Below the pieces are notes generated by a model. It did no database searches and had not been told where the DNA came from. It saw nothing but the letters and a program-made list of their open reading frames with translations. A stretch of DNA of 64,000 bases from assembly GCA_029948255.1 (NCBI GenBank), contig JALIZF010001719.1:124001-188000 (forward strand), read 5' to 3'. This document shows positions 54,700-64,000 of this stretch, piece by piece. Numbering within the stretch: position 1 is the stretch's first letter; every line of letters begins with the position of its first letter. The stretch comes from Telmatactis stephensoni. Taxonomy: Eukaryota > Cnidaria > Anthozoa > Actiniaria > Isophelliidae. The translations under genes and the position numbers were made by a program.

Positions 54700-55968
54700 T
54701 TATCTAAGGTATGTATGAAGTGGTGGGGGATCAAGGTGCAAAGAAACTTGGACGTAGCATTGCCATAGAGACATGTAAGACAGTTTCTTAAGAAGGCACA
54801 GACTAAGTACTGTTTTCCAACAGCACTCATCCCAATCTTGGAGATTCTTCTTGTAATCAATGAACTTGAAGTAATTTACAATATCGCCAAAAAGCCACTC
54901 CACAGACACTCTAACCTCACTCATGGCAGTATTAAATCCTCTCATGTTTTGAGTAAATATAGGGTAGTCTCCTTGTCGATAAGGGCACATGAGTTGTGGG
55001 CGAAGGGGATAGGCCATGTCACCATACACACAAAGGGGGTTTCCTGCAGTGTCAATAGCATGTCTTTGAAGTTCTGGCAGTAGATTCGAGTCGGCAAGCA
55101 TTCCAGCATCATGACGTCGACCCTCAACTGGGCCATACATGTTAGCAATCAGGCCATTTGGAATAGCAATTGATTGAAACTTGAGGCTATGAACCCTTTT
55201 GTGTCCATTGTAAACAACACGTTGATTTGCCTCAGGGCGTGAAATTGGCTTCACAGTCCCATCAACAAATCCAAAGCAGTGATATAATGGGCTTCCCTTT
55301 CTTCTTATTGCTTGAACATATTGTTCTAGGCATAAAGGCGAGAGAAAAGGCTGATTCCAAGATGTCAGTCTATGTCCGTGAGTATCATAAACCCAATCAA
55401 GAACAACATTATATAGCATGCACAGCTCTGGTACAGGTCTGGCGAACCGATGAATGAGATCACTGTATCTGCACGGATAAGCTAGGCGTTTCAAAAGTAA
55501 ACAGAGACCCTCAATGCCACTACAAACTGTACCTTGCCTGCATTTAAATTGTTGTGGAACTTGCAACAATCTGGCCAAACCTGGGATGTCTTCTTTACTT
55601 ACTCGAAATTCTGTGATACACTCACTTTCATCCAAATTATCCAGGGAAAATCTATCGTAATCCCAGTAAGGATACACCAGATTCGTCGACCGGTATTCTT
55701 CATATAAAATTACAAACTCTTCCTCATTTAGAAGACCATCCGCGTAAGCAAATACAAGAGCATTTCTCACATCTTCGAAAGACATTTTGAAATGTTTATC
55801 CGCCAGTTTACATCTTCCGTAGCGGACAATCTTAACTCTCGTATTTTCGCGCCCTAATTGAAAGTTAGAACCCAGTCTTCCAGACGTATTTACCTCACGT
55901 CCATCCGTAGTCGTAGTCCGTACTTGTCTTAAAATCCCTAATGCCAAGCGGCATGTGTCAAGTGGCAT
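54700..55968 (-). CDS. Harbinger DDE transposase
   Basis: An intact 422-residue frame of normal length for PIF/Harbinger nucleases (DDE_Tnp_4). The N-terminal helical part has NLDESECITEFRVSKEDIPG and LARLLQVP. A helix-turn-helix-like block (GTVCSGIEGLCLLLKRLAYP) precedes the catalytic core, with CFGFVDGTVKPISRP (first Asp), VYGDMAYPLRPQL (second Asp) and SEVRVSVEWLFGDI (Glu). The GPVEGRRHDAGML block is also typical. It is convergent with the Myb-like gene at 53.3 kb, its expected partner. It is one of few undamaged transposase frames in the window. Confidence 0.88.
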   Translation of the reverse strand: MPLDTCRLALGILRQVRTTTTDGREVNTSGRLGSNFQLGRENTRVKIVRYGRCKLADKHFKMSFEDVRNALVFAYADGLLNEEEFVILYEEYRSTNLVYPYWDYDRFSLDNLDESECITEFRVSKEDIPGLARLLQVPQQFKCRQGTVCSGIEGLCLLLKRLAYPCRYSDLIHRFARPVPELCMLYNVVLDWVYDTHGHRLTSWNQPFLSPLCLEQYVQAIRRKGSPLYHCFGFVDGTVKPISRPEANQRVVYNGHKRVHSLKFQSIAIPNGLIANMYGPVEGRRHDAGMLADSNLLPELQRHAIDTAGNPLCVYGDMAYPLRPQLMCPYRQGDYPIFTQNMRGFNTAMSEVRVSVEWLFGDIVNYFKFIDYKKNLQDWDECCWKTVLSLCLLKKLSYMSLWQCYVQVSLHLDPPPLHTYLR

Positions 55969-56054
55969 ATGATCTTACAAGTGTGAAGTTAGGATCAGTT
56001 GGGAGAGTTCCTAAACGTTCTTCACAGCATCCAACTTTGTAACTTCATAATGAC

Positions 56055-59000
56055 TTATAATAATAATAATAATACTAATGTACTTAGTGCGCATTTAACA
56101 TGGCTCAATGCGCTTACATATGTGTATAAATAAAAATAATTAATCCGTAGATAAATAAATTGTGCTAAATTTCATGAATAAAATTGAGATATTTATAGTA
56201 ATATAAAAAAATAAAATAAGTTACGCTAATTGTCATGGGGAAAAATAAGTTTTTTTAAATAAAAATGTCTTAATGTTTGATTTAAAGGATGCCACTGAAG
56301 GTGAAGCTTTTATAGATTCAGGCAGATCATTCCATAATTTAGATGCTGCATAGGAGAATGTGCGATGACCATAGGTACTTGTTCTGACAGTGGGGATGAC
56401 AAGGAGTGATCGGTTACAGGAACGTAGTTGTCTAGTAGGCTTGTGTTTAGTTATAAGACTTGATAGGTACTCTGGAGCAAGGCCATGAAGGGTCTTATAC
56501 ACAAGAAGTAGGATCTTATATTGGATTCTCTTTTCTACTGGCAACCAATGGAGGTCTTTTAAGATTGGTGTTATATGGTCATTTTTACGTGCACCACTGA
56601 CCAATCGGGCTGCGATATTCTGGAGCCTCTGAAGCTTATCCAATTCACTCTTAGGCAAGCCAACTAATACACTGTTACAATAATCTAGATGTGGGGTCAC
56701 ATAAGCATTAACCAAGCGCGCCAGATCATCATGCGAAATATATTTCTTGATGCGGCCAATCGATCTAATGGCCAGCATCGTCTTTTTACATATATGGTTG
56801 ACATGACTGGTAAGACTAAGATTAGTATCCAGTATTGCTCCCAGGTTTCGTACTTTATTTGTGGTGATGATTGTGTTGCCACCAAACGAGAAACTTGAGG
56901 GAATATCGTGTTCCCGACTGAAACGCGATGTGAAAAATATCACCTCAGTTTTCTTAGGATTGCACAGCAACATGTTGTTCGTATACCATGAAATGACATC
57001 GTCTAAACAGGATCGGAGTTTGCCAGTCGCGCATGTTGAACTCCCTGGACTAACAGAAATATATAGTTGGGAGTCATCTGCGTAGAACATAAATTTTAGG
57101 TTGTGACTGAGGATGATATCTTGAAGTGGGGCCACGTACATAATAAACAATAAAGGACCCAATATTGAGCCCTGTGGAACGCCATACTTCAGTTTACGTG
57201 GGGATGATACAGTATCTCCAATAATTACAGATTGAGTTCTACCTTGTAAATACGACTGAAACCAATCGAGTACTTTCCCAGAGATGTTGAAATAACTCCT
57301 AAGTCTGTCCAAAAGGATGACATGATCCAACGTATCGAACGCGGCTGATAAATCCAATAAAATAAGGATAACTTGTTGTTTGTTATCAAGACTCATCAGA
57401 ATGTCATTAGTCACTCGAACCAAAGCTGTTTCTGTGGAATGGTTACACCGAAACGCAGATTGGAAGGATGGCAGAAGATTATTCCCCATAAGATACGTGT
57501 AGATTTGAGTTGAGACAGATTTTTCAATGATCTTACTTAGAAAGGGGATGTTAGCCACTGGTCTGTAGTTTTGGAAGAGTTCTTTATCAAGATCAGCCTT
57601 TTTCAAAACTGGCCGCACGTAGGACAGTTTCAGACCTGATGGGAATTTTCCTCTTGAAAGGGACGATTTGACAATGTTGGCTATGGTACTAATTAGTACA
57701 GGCTGGCAGCTCTTTACCAGGTGGGTTGGAAGCGGATCCAGAGAACATGTTTTGGATGATAACGACTTCATAGTAGATTCAACTGATAAATCATCAGGAA
57801 GATGGAATTCATTGAACACATCAGATGGTTGATTGTGAGTAGATGACGAAGTACTTGTAGGTTGTGGTTCACTAGATGGTCGAAGCTGTTTTCTGATTGT
57901 ATCTATCTTCTCAGTAAAGTAATCGTTAAATTTTTCCACCAAAACATCTAGAGCATCATACGATGGCAAAGGTGGGACTCTCTTATAGAACATCGAGTCG
58001 ATTGATTTAAACAATTTCTTAGAGTCAATTTGGTCAATCTTGTTCTTGTAGTACGATTGTTTGCTGGATTCTAATAGAGAATTGTATGTGTTACAAGACT
58101 CAGAATAGAGCTCTTTATCTACTGTCAGATTGGATTTCCTATAGCGTCGTTCCATTTGCCGTTTCGCTTTTTTGGCTTGTCTCAGATCATCAGAAAACCA
58201 CGGGGCCCAGGGTCAATGTCTAATCCATTTCTTTTGGATAGGCGCCATGGAGTTATAGATGGATTGAAGGGAAGAGTTATATGATTGTACCAAACTCTCG
58301 AGATCGACGTCATTAGTACCAACATCCAAAAGAGGTGATTCTAGTATGGTAGCCTGTAGCAGTGAGGGTTCGATTTTCTTCGCTCTAAAGGTAACAGGTA
58401 CTTTAGACAATGGTGGCTCTGGACACTCTACTTCACAGGTAATAGCAAAATGATCAGAGTAAATATCTGGGAGTATCCTAACATTGTCTACCAGACTGTC
58501 ATCACATCTTGTGATTACCAGGTCTAACGTGTGTCCACGTTTATGCGTTCGACCACTTACAAACTGTTTCAAGTTAAAAGATTCCAGAATGTCAAGAAAT
58601 CGAAGTGCATCAGGATTGGCGGCATCATCGACATGGAAATTGAAGTCTCCACATACAATGATAGAATCGTTCGTGGATGCTATTGATTCAATAAATTGGG
58701 AAAACTCATCAAAAAACATGCCAACAGTTAACTTATTTTTGCGTGACGGTGGAGGCCTATAAACGATGATGATTCGGCAACAGAAGTCCTTGAACTTCAT
58801 TGACATGTCAAGCAGTTCAAATGATTTAGAATGGAAGTCGGAATTTACAGAAATTGTAATGGCTTTCCATAGCAAAAGGGCAATCCCACCGCCTTTGCCA
58901 GATGTTCTTGGGAGTTCAACGACAGTGAAGTCTTTCAAGTTATACAGAACTTCGGTCATCGAGTTGTTGTTTACATTCTTCGAAGTCCATGTTTCTGTTA

Positions 59001-59540
59001 AAGCTAACAGATCCAATCTATTCGAGTGAATAATATCACAGATTAAAGCGGACTTGTTGTTGATTGATTGAGCATTCCATAAGCCTAGGCGAACTTTAGA
59101 GGGCAGTTGACTGCGATGTAGTTTAGTTGTAGTTTGAATTGGGATGGAAATTAGATTTAATTGGCGGCTAAATTCGCATCGTAATGTTGCAATTGTTCGA
59201 TGAACAATGGACTTGAGATTACCTAAGCTCCCAGTGGGACACCGCATCGCTGAACTGGACGAAATTTGCATAAACCGTGTAGTTGTACCAAGATCTTGAA
59301 AATGATTTAAAACTTGATTTTCATGAAGAGGACCATACTTTCCAATTCCAGTGATTGTTGTAATGGGTCTACGCTTGTTCCTGCCCGCTCTACAACCACG
59401 ATGAAACGTCTTTCGAGTGATACCAGCAGCTTTAATAGTTGACCAGGTAGCCGTGTCGAGTCGTGGCAGCATTAAAGAGAATGTTGAAAATATCGACCGT
59501 AGACAGCTCGAAGAATAATGCAATCCGGCCATAATGGACT
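56055..59540 (-). mobile_element. L2/CR1-like LINE
   Basis: A minus-strand non-LTR element. The 3' end near 56058 is an ATT microsatellite (ATTATTATTATT on the minus strand) after TGCGCATTGAGCC-type sequence (about 56085-56115), a tail form common in L2/CR1 elements. The 5' border beyond 59532 is not certain. Confidence 0.85.
56233..59532 (-). pseudogene. LINE ORF2: endonuclease and RT with one in-frame stop
   Basis: One continuous frame of about 1100 codons, broken only by TGA at 58213-58215. The endonuclease (59100-58400) has LRLGLWNAQSI, LLALTETW, VYRPPPSRKN, VCGDFNFHVD and YSDHFAITC. The RT (about 57700-56900) has YRPVANIPFLSKIIEKS, LLDLSAAFDTLDH, GVPQGSILGPLLF and MFYADDSQLYIS. The C-terminal part has PHLDYCNSVLVGLP and KILLLVYKTLHGLAP. 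The stop lies in the linker between the two enzymes (WIRH-stop-PWAPWFSDD). Confidence 0.92.
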
Positions 59541-60100
59541 ATAAGCAGTTGAAATGATCTAAGACGATGAATGAAGTAAAAACTATAGAATTTAGATAGG
59601 AAAACTATAAAAACTTTGAGAGTAATTAAGATGCGTGTTGCTGCTAGTCAAGCGCAATGCGATATTCACGCCATTTTATTTTTTATGGGCAAATTCCATT
59701 TTCTCATACTATAACAAAAGCCCTCTAAGAGGTCATGTGGTTGCTGGAACAAGGCTCTTAGCAAATATTAATAAATTTCCACTGAAAAATCATCAGTAAT
59801 GGATTCAAGTTTAATATTCGATGCTAAAAGCTGTTGGGTTTCCTGTGTTACTGTTATATACTTTGTAATATGATACGTATATTCTATTGTTACACACATG
59901 CTTGGGAAATAAAGGCACGTCGAAACATCTCCATGTACTTTATCTATAAACTTCAAAAAAGCCATGTTGTGGTTTTCATTAACGATTAGCTATAGTTGCT
60001 TGGGGTCAAAATGTGACCTGCTCGTACTTTTGACGATTTCTGGCTCTTTCTCAGTGTATACAACACTCAATATACCACTATATCTATCTATCTATCTATC
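59541..60100. other. No gene; ends in a TATC microsatellite
   Basis: Probably LINE 5' untranslated sequence then unique DNA. TATC repeats at 60079-60100 directly precede the truncated PLE. Confidence 0.5.
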
Positions 60101-60104
60101 TGAA

Positions 60105-61525
60105 TAATTTGGGGAGTTTACCAGAGGGAGCTATTCTTGTAACAGCTGATGTTGTAGGACGATACCCCCACATACCACATGAGGGTGGATTGAAGGCTAT
60201 GAGGGAGGTATTGGATAAATCTTCTATATCTTCAATTCCAACTGAAGATTTGGTAGACTTGGCTAGATTGGTACTGGAAAATAACAAATTTACTTTCAAT
60301 GAAAAATTCAGCGAGGGACAGCTATTGGTACTAGGATGGCCCCTTCGTATGCTAACTTATTTATGCACAGTATTGAGACGGATATCATTAGCAGTTCTCC
60401 AGATAAACCTCTAACATGGATGCGCTTTATTGATGATATCTTTTTTGTCTGGACAGAAGGCAAAGATAGCTTGAAGTCATTCATGGAGCTTATGAACAAC
60501 TTTCATGACACCATTAAGTTTACCTTTGACTGGTCTGAAACTGAGGTAATTTTTCTGGATGTCACTATCAGACTAAGAGATGGATCTTTAACTACAGATA
60601 TTTATACCAAGCCTACCGACAAACATCAATACCTGTTTTATGCGTCATGCCATCCTAATGCTTGTAAGAAAGGTATACCATTTGGCCAAGCATTGCACAT
60701 TAGAAGAATCTGCTCTGAAGAAGACGTATTTGACAAGAGAGTTGAGGAATTGAAAGGTTATCTGGTTGAGAGAGGACATGAGGCACAATATGTTGAGAAA
60801 GAGATCAATAGAGCGCGTAACATCCCTAGAGAAGACACATTAAAGGACAAACCACCAAAGAACAACCCTTGTATTCCGTTCGTGCTAACGTATCACCCTG
60901 GACTGCCTAAAGAGAGATACTTGGCAGACTACAGCCTGTATTGGAGTCCTCGAGACGACTGACATATGCTGTTGGAGGGGTAACAATGGTAGCTTATAGG
61001 AGACCCAGATGCCTTCTGGATTTTTTAGGTAGAGCAGAGATAAATACTAACTTTCAGTTAGCAGACCATAATGTAGGCCGTTATAAATGCAGAAGGGCAA
61101 ATTGCATGGTTTGTAATTATCTAGTAGAAGGTAATAGATTTAGAAGTTTTGTTACAAAACGAAATTATTATATCAATTTTAATCTTAATTGCAATTCTAG
61201 TTTTGCTGTTTATCTTATCTCTTGCTCACGATGTGGAGTGCAGTATGTAGGATCGACTATTACAAAGTTTAGGATGAGATTTAACAATCATAAATCTAGA
61301 ATTAATAAACATACATGTTTGTCTATGGCCAATAGGGCTAAAGATGATAGGATATATCAACATTTTTATTCAGAAAACCATTGTGGTTTAGAAGATGTTA
61401 GCGTTATGCTTATAGATAAGTGCAATACAGAACATAGTCTTAGGGAAAAGGAGGCCCAGTGGGCTTACCGTTTAAATACTATTAGCCCCAAGGGTTTAAA
61501 TGTAGAAGAATACGTATACTTGTAA
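60105..61525 (+). pseudogene. 5'-truncated Penelope-like element, RT and GIY-YIG
   Basis: Begins inside the RT: LVTADVVGRYPHIPHEGGLK, then after a shift near 60325 MAPSYANLFMHSIE, RFIDDIFFVWTEGK (catalytic DD) and FDWSETEVIFLDVTI. After another shift near 60945 comes VAYRRPRCLLDFL, a Cys-rich GRYKCRRANCMVC, and the GIY-YIG part YLISCSRCGVQYVGSTITKF with RMRFNNHKSRI and EAQWAYRL. The first part of the RT and everything upstream is missing. It belongs to a different PLE lineage from the copy at 16.5-17.5 kb, judging by the divergent GIY-YIG sequence. Confidence 0.9.
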
Positions 61526-61646
61526 TCAGCTCGTGCTTAAATTTTACGCGCGCTTATCGTGCACATGAACTTGTAATTTCTATCAGTAGCTAGAGCATTA
61601 TTGTACTTCGCGCACGCTTATCGCGCACGAGGGAAACAAATGTAAC

Positions 61647-61725
61647 GGTTTTGTTTGGCTTCATCAGATGCCCTGATGAAGGCTTTTATAATAAAGCCGA
61701 AAATTTGGCAGTGTAAACAAAATCC
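61647..61725 (+). ncRNA. Hammerhead-like ribozyme motif downstream of PLE
   Basis: CTGATGA at 61673-61679 is followed by a 6-bp stem II (GGCTTT / AAAGCC, loop TATAAT) and GAAA at 61699. Stem I pairs TGCC before the core with GGCA at 61707-61710 and, further out, GGTTTTGTTT (61647) with AAACAAAATCC (61715). Stem III is almost absent (GAAAATTT then GGCA), so activity is uncertain, but the place, 120 bases after the PLE stop on the same strand, fits a PLE terminal repeat. Confidence 0.62.
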
Positions 61726-61734
61726 AGTTTATTG

Positions 61735-62150
61735 TATTTTATCTATAGATATAGATATATATCCTATACAGACTATAGATCCTATAGAGGGACTATAGAT
61801 CCCTATAGAGAATATGAGGATCCATATGAGACTATAGAGACCATAAAGACCTATAGAGACTATAGATCCTCGATATGATCCTATAGAGACCATAGAGACT
61901 ATAGAGACCATAGAGACTATAGAGCACTATAGATCCTATAGATGCCTGTAAGTATCCTATAGGAGCCTGTAGAGGACTATAGATCCTATAGATCCGATAG
62001 AGACTATAGATCCGATAGAGACTATAGATCCTATAGAGCCTATAGAGACTATAGAGACTATAGAGACTAAGATCCTATAGAGACTATAGATTCCTGTAGA
62101 GACTATAGATCCTGTAGACTATAGATCCCATAGAGACTATAGGATAATCT
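61735..62150. repeat. CTATAG-rich irregular satellite
   Basis: Many degenerate copies of GACTATAGATCCTATAGA and GACTATAGAGACCATAGA, about 415 bp in all. The unit is itself nearly palindromic (CTATAG). No cas genes or uniform spacers. Confidence 0.9.
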
Positions 62151-63296
62151 TCTGAAGCCTTTTGAAAATTTACTTTTAAAAATAGACAGACAGTATTTAT
62201 AAATTACCTTGAATTGCTGTTATTCTGCCTTTTTGTATTCCTCCCAATGTTTTAGAAAGCCAAGTAGTCTTTTACAAGGCCCGTAACTTCTTTAAAACTA
62301 CAACCATTGCGTTAGAAACCCATACGGGTCAACCATAGCCAAGGCCTGTTGACATGAACATGATATCCCCTTGCCAATAAACGCAATTTTGTCATTGACA
62401 AAAGAACCTACAGAAGAGAAAAGCCCAGGGTTGGCAACAACCCTAGATACTATTGTTCTCTCGTCTTCCAATTATCGTAGTTCGAAAGTGACATTTGTGG
62501 GGAACAGTGATGACAGATTTTGCCCCTTATCCAAAGAATCCCAGTGCTAACTGGACTTTATGTGCCTGGCCAAAGTCCATGTGTGCCAGGCCAAACCATG
62601 GTGCTGACAAGACACATTAACATATTTTGGTCTATATTTTCAAAGAGTGCTACGCTCGTGTAATGTGTGTCAAATTATGCTTTCCTGTCAAAAGGTCAGT
62701 GGCCGGTTACTCGAAACCCAACGTATTCGGGCAGGCAGTCTTTCATTTCTTCCTCCACCCAAAAACCGCAGACCGCCAGCAACATCGCAGCCTAAATCTC
62801 ATAAACATTCTAATTCTAAAATATAACACACAGATCATCATATGATTTATGCATATGCCCAGTTTATTTAAAAATAGTTGCATAAAGTATGTTTTAAAAA
62901 TAGGTTTAATTTATCAAAGAATAGAAAAAAATTGTAGTAATATGGAACACATTTCATAATAAGGTATTCACAGCAAAACAACAGAATAATTTTTTTCCAA
63001 AAAGTTCCCTTCACTGTGACTTTTGATAACATGAACATAATATGTATTTATCAGTCAATGTAACCCTAATGATGTTTTGCTTAAATCAAGTCCATGACGA
63101 ACCTCTGGAGTAGTCATTTCTTTTGATTTTCACTTATCCAAAAACTTTGTAAGTGGTACCCTTGTAAGGTTATAATGATGATCATCTGACACGTTTTGAC
63201 ACATTTACAGCTAATAATTAGCTAATTAGAATAATTATTACTCTCTAGAGATTTGTCACATTTGAATGGGGATTTAATAGTTCTGTTGCTGTCACT
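62151..63296. other. No gene seen
   Basis: AT-rich and without a supported frame; no repeat structure stands out. Confidence 0.5.
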
Positions 63297-64000
63297 TCAG
63301 AGTGCTTGTATGAAGGTTTGTAATTGTTCTTCCAATACTTGGAAACTTAGTTGTTTCCTCTTTTTTAAGTCCACTAACTTCCCTTCAACTTGTTTCCTTG
63401 TTTTATGATTGGTACAACTTTTCTCACCAAACATATCTTTACATAGAGAAACACTATTGTTGTATTGTGTGGTTATTTCTTGGGCATCTTCAATTGATAT
63501 ATTCTGCTCTAGAATTATCTTATCCTCTAAAATAATTTGGAGGATAAGAAAGTTCTCCTCATCTGTCCATTTTCCAATGACTACTTCTGCTCCTTCGCCC
63601 TCCATGAAATCAGCACCAGCTTGCCATTCACCCCCAAATTCAGACTTTGATCTCTTACGACCACTTGGTTTGGCATTTTTCTGACTTTGTTCCAATGCAC
63701 CAGGTGGATTAGCACAGCCTTTACATTTGCATTTTACCTGACAAGGTTGCTTCAAACGTAAGCATGGGCGCACCTTGATTTGTATGGATGGCCAGTTTCA
63801 GAGACACAGTGACAGCAGTATTGTCTATTTACATTTTTTAAATTCATCCACAGGTGCATCCAGTTTTTTGCTTCGAGTCATGACATGCTCTCAAACAAAT
63901 GTCATCAGTTTTTGAAAGGTCACTATGAACAAGGGCATCATAATGGCCTGGACCTTCATGAGTGAATGCCAGGTAAATACTGTGATTATTATTGTCATCT
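63297..64000 (-). pseudogene. C-terminal part of OTU-like protease with CXC cysteine region
   Basis: From the window edge the minus strand reads IYLAFTHEGPGHYDALVHSD, where GHYDAL fits the catalytic His region of OTU-type cysteine proteases. After frame changes near 63840 and 63780 come YCCHCVSETGHPYKSRC and CLRLKQPCQVKCKCKGCANP, a CXC-like cysteine motif, then a basic linker and a helical tail to 63297. OTU proteases remove ubiquitin; in TE-like genes the role is unknown. The N-terminal Cys region is outside the window. Confidence 0.58.

Noticed and set aside
61735..62150. CRISPR array
   Set aside because: Irregular short palindromic units without uniform spacers; a satellite.

Overview
The window reads as eukaryotic, probably from an anthozoan cnidarian such as a coral or sea anemone. 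It is AT-rich, with spliced gene pieces that have GT..AG borders, many introns and no bacterial-style operons. It holds a mix of BEL/Pao, Gypsy, DIRS, Penelope, L2/CR1-like LINE, Harbinger, ISL2EU-like and Kolobok-like elements. The organism call is inference; no host gene with a known cellular function was recognised, and nearly everything identifiable is a transposable element (TE) or a TE-like multicopy gene.

Layout, left to right. (1) 1-9715: a minus-strand BEL/Pao retrotransposon whose gag is split by a 6.8-kb nest (1612-8448) flanked by CTAAG. The nest holds a TTAA-flanked MITE, an ISL2EU-like transposon with about 79-bp terminal repeats (THAP-DDE transposase on +, SAP-SWIM-YqaJ nuclease on -) and a foldback element. 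(2) 10.2-11.2 kb: two MITE-like foldbacks. (3) 11.5-17.5 kb: a Penelope-like element (PLE) with a hammerhead ribozyme, a twin-priming type inversion, and a DIRS-order tyrosine-recombinase retroelement inserted in its 3' region. (4) 18.2-22.0 kb: a spliced minus-strand gene with an NTPase-like segment, carrying a tRNA-derived SINE and a foldback in introns. (5) 22.09-28.88 kb: the most interesting object, a 6.8-kb block bounded by matching inverted termini. It holds one three-exon minus-strand gene of about 1150 codons with a SAP-like motif and apparently undamaged splice phases. A 682-bp MITE at 34.7-35.4 kb has related ends. (6) 28.9-33.7 kb: two broken plus-strand TE-like genes, one ending in a RING-like zinc finger and split by a hAT-like insertion, the other with a C2H2 finger.

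(7) 37.2-52.9 kb: a dismembered Kolobok-like THAP transposase gene on the minus strand. Its N-terminal and catalytic exons lie at 50.0-52.9 kb and its C-terminal exons at 38.2-38.9 kb. Between them sit an internally deleted gag element, a Gypsy element with 148-bp LTRs identical by eye, and a LINE. A plus-strand gene with the zinc-binding cytoplasmic domain type of P2X7 faces the transposase tail at 37.25-38.13 kb. (8) 53.3-56.0 kb: a Harbinger element (Myb-like protein on +, intact DDE nuclease on -). (9) 56.05-59.53 kb: a minus-strand L2/CR1-like LINE with one in-frame stop. (10) 60.1-61.7 kb: a 5'-truncated PLE followed by a second hammerhead-like motif. (11) 61.7-62.15 kb: a CTATAG-rich satellite. 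(12) 63.3-64.0 kb: the C-terminal part of an OTU-like protease gene with a CXC-type cysteine region, running off the window.

Many TE reading frames are broken by single-base shifts, several at homopolymers, so assembly indels may inflate the apparent number of pseudogenes. Repeats, frames and splice sites were read directly; family names rest on remembered motifs and were not checked against any database.
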